A stretch of 64,000 bases of DNA from Camellia lanceoleosa (taxonomy: Eukaryota > Streptophyta > Magnoliopsida > Ericales > Theaceae): NCBI GenBank assembly GCA_025200525.1, contig CM045761.1, forward strand, positions 62,466,009 through 62,530,008, read 5' to 3'. A program made the position numbers and the translations under genes. The notes under the pieces are model-generated. The model had not been told where the DNA came from and did no database searches. It was given only the letters and a program-made list of their open reading frames with translations. Shown in pieces: positions 61,839 to 64,000 of the stretch. Numbering within the stretch: position 1 is the stretch's first letter; the number at the start of each line of letters is the position of its first letter.

Positions 61839-64000
61839 TATAGCGATTCCGGGTTTTACCCCTTGTTGTACAGTGATCCGGACTTGGTTCCGTGGATGTT
61901 AGCAGTTGTTTATATCTTGTTTCCGTCCTTCAACACTTTATATTTGAGTTATAGGATGTGTTGGGCAGGTTTGTTACAGGTTGGGTGTGATTGGGAGCAA
62001 ATGGTTGCTGTTCAGAATTTTGGTCCTTTGCTCGAGCGAGCAGTTTGTCGCTCGAGTGAGCTCTTTGCTTTTGGTCCTTAGCTCGAGCCATGGTTTCTTC
62101 GCTCGAGCGAGAGTTGAGTTTTGTGTTTGGTGGCTCGAGCTAGATTTCCTTCGCTCGAGCATGCGTCTGCGTCTGGTTCTGGATCTGAAAGTTGCATTTC
62201 TTGGCTTGAGCGAGCCTGGTGTTCTTCGCTCGAGCGAGCATTCTGTCGCTCGAGCGTGCTTCTGGGTTGTAGACCTGAAACTTCGAGTTGTTGACTTGAG
62301 CGAGACTTTATTTGCTCAGCGAGGATTTCTTGTGTCTGGTTGCTCGAGCGACCAACTCTTCGCTCAAGCGAGCCTATTGTATATCAGCAGGCAGCATCGG
62401 GTTACACTTAGCATTTTTCACCCTCTTCTTTACACAAACAATAGATATGAGTTCTCTCTCTCTCTACAAACCTTCTCTCTAGGGTTTCATCTCCCTTTAG
62501 TGTGAATCTACCCTAAGTCCTTTGTAAGAAAGGTAGAGGGTGACTTGGGCTTCGTTTTAATCTGAAAGTTTGTCGATTTGGAGCACGTTGGATTTTGGTC
62601 TTCTTCTCTATTTGAGCTCTAACTTCGAGGTAGGGATACCCTACTCCATCTTATGAGCTTTGTCTTTAAATTTGGCATTTTGATATGTTAGTGGTTGTTG
62701 GGTAATTTTGAGAAAGTTTGGGGTCTTTGTGTAATTTTCAAAAGAGGGGTTTCAAATATATATAAACCCATATGCATGTATGACATAGAGAAATGAGATT
62801 AATGTTGGGTTATTAATGAAAATGGAACCTTAGGGTTGATATGTGAATTATGGGAAAATGCCCTAATTATTATGATGAATTAATTTGTATAATTAATTTT
62901 AAGAGATGAGAAATTGAATTGGGAATATTGAAATTGGAGAAGTATGGAATTAAATGGTGTAGTTGGACTAATTTATCGCTCACCTATGTGAAATGTTGAT
63001 GTTATATCCATTTTAGGCATTTATTTCTTGTTTAGAAATAACTGCTTTGGGCTATTTGTGGAGGATAGTCTTGATTATTGTAGACAATGCATGATGATTA
63101 GGCGAACTAAAACTAATCTATTGGATATGTCATCGAATATGACAATTGGAATAATGCATCGAATTTGTGCATTGATTGAACATGTATATGATAAACGTTT
63201 ATATGCATTGTATTGTGTGGGAGGAGATAGGGGATGTACTCCACGGTTTAAAGGAAGATAGGAGATGGATTCCTAAACCAGATTTTGTTTGGAAGGAGAT
63301 AGGGGATGTACTCCATTGATACAGCAAATATGTGTATCTATTGAAATGTTGATATAACGAATCTGTATATTATATATGAAGTATGGAAGTGTTTAATTGA
63401 GAATGATACGGCAATTATGTATATCTAATGTGAAGTAAGAAATGTTAAACATGAGTTGTATCCTAATTGAATTGGAAGTATTGTTAATAAGAGATGTAAT
63501 CTCTGTTGAATTATCTGGCCAGGTTCTGAGCCACGTTTATGAATTGAATTGATAAGTAAAGGAAAATGAAATGTAACATGGACATGATTGTCATGGAACT
63601 ATAATGTGATATAAATGGATGTACAAGTGTTGACCATTTATCAACTGCTATTATTTTAGTCATTGTTTATAGTTGATTTAGTATATTTCTACTGGGTTGT
63701 GGCTCACTCTATATGGGACATTATTTTCAGGTACCGATCGTATGCCACCTCCAAAGACATAGCTTGGGAGGCTAGAGGCAAGCAGACTTTTTGTTGTTTT
63801 GCTTTCTTTTGATGTATTACATGTAAATTCAGGCCAAGGGCTTAATATGTATTTGAGTTAGCACTCACTTCTTGTATCCAAGTGTTGGCTTGGAAAGTTG
63901 TAAGCCCATAGGGCATTTACTTTTGTTGTCAACATGTAATACTTTTGTAAGAACTACTCTGATAAATAGAAAGATGTTTATTTCTCTTATATTGTTGCAT
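61839..64000 (+). mobile_element. LTR of the Gypsy family, copy B, cut by window end
   Basis: It starts TATAGCGATTCC at the same AGGGT target as in copy A (25208). It lacks the two nested solo LTRs and runs to the window end about 45 bases before the expected LTR terminus. Whether it is solo cannot be told here, but copy A is. Confidence 0.9.
62029..62370 (+). repeat. CGCTCGAGCG palindrome island, copy B
   Basis: Counterpart of 25399-25743 with about a dozen motifs. Several have point changes relative to copy A, in both directions. The 174-codon open frame at 61981-62505 passes through it and is not considered a gene. Confidence 0.8.

Noticed and set aside
61981..62505. 174-codon open frame in the LTR (and 143 codons at 25351-25782)
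   Set aside because: It runs through the GCTCGAGC island, encodes low-complexity Ser/Glu/Arg repeats, and differs between copies as neutral DNA would.

Overview
The window is nuclear DNA of a flowering plant. The evidence is a Ty3/Gypsy chromovirus with plant-type motifs, many solo LTRs, MITEs, plant-type introns, a plant CDC6-like gene and an R2R3-MYB of the MYB98/MYB118 type. The species cannot be told from the sequence. A woody eudicot is my guess, not a demonstrated fact. No bacterial, CRISPR, organellar, tRNA or rRNA feature was recognised.

Layout. 1-8369: a degenerate Tekay/Del-type Ty3/Gypsy retrotransposon, with its left LTR cut by the window edge. 8370-25207: copy A of a duplicated segment. 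It carries AT-rich flank with two MITEs, a CDC6 pseudogene (+ strand), then a truncated MYB pseudogene (- strand) whose intron holds an ORF1-only LINE. 25208-31551: a solo LTR of the same retrotransposon family, split by two younger solo LTRs. 31552-36775: a short duplicated block split by another solo LTR, itself carrying an inverted solo LTR. 36776-44300: a mostly unique AT-rich stretch with LINE 3' ends, a MULE-like element, simple repeats and a triple palindrome. 44308-47177: the only three-exon MYB gene (copy C). 47366-48318: the second copy of the short block, with a CACTA-like MITE. 48446-64000: copy B of the CDC6/MYB segment. There CDC6 has lost eight exons, MYB has lost its start codon and third exon, and the window ends inside the same LTR seen at 25208.

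How the parts relate. Copies A, B and C act as each other's empty-site controls. The ORF1-only LINE and the LTR next to MYB are in A and B but absent from C at exact pre-insertion sites. The Gypsy element at 1-8369 and two nested solo LTRs are in A but not B. The CACTA-like MITE is in C only. This gives a relative order for the duplications and insertions. Both CDC6 copies in the window are broken, with different lesions. The MYB at 44.3-47.2 kb is the only host gene here likely to make a product, and its C-terminal reading frame is doubtful. If the plant has a working CDC6, it must lie outside this window.
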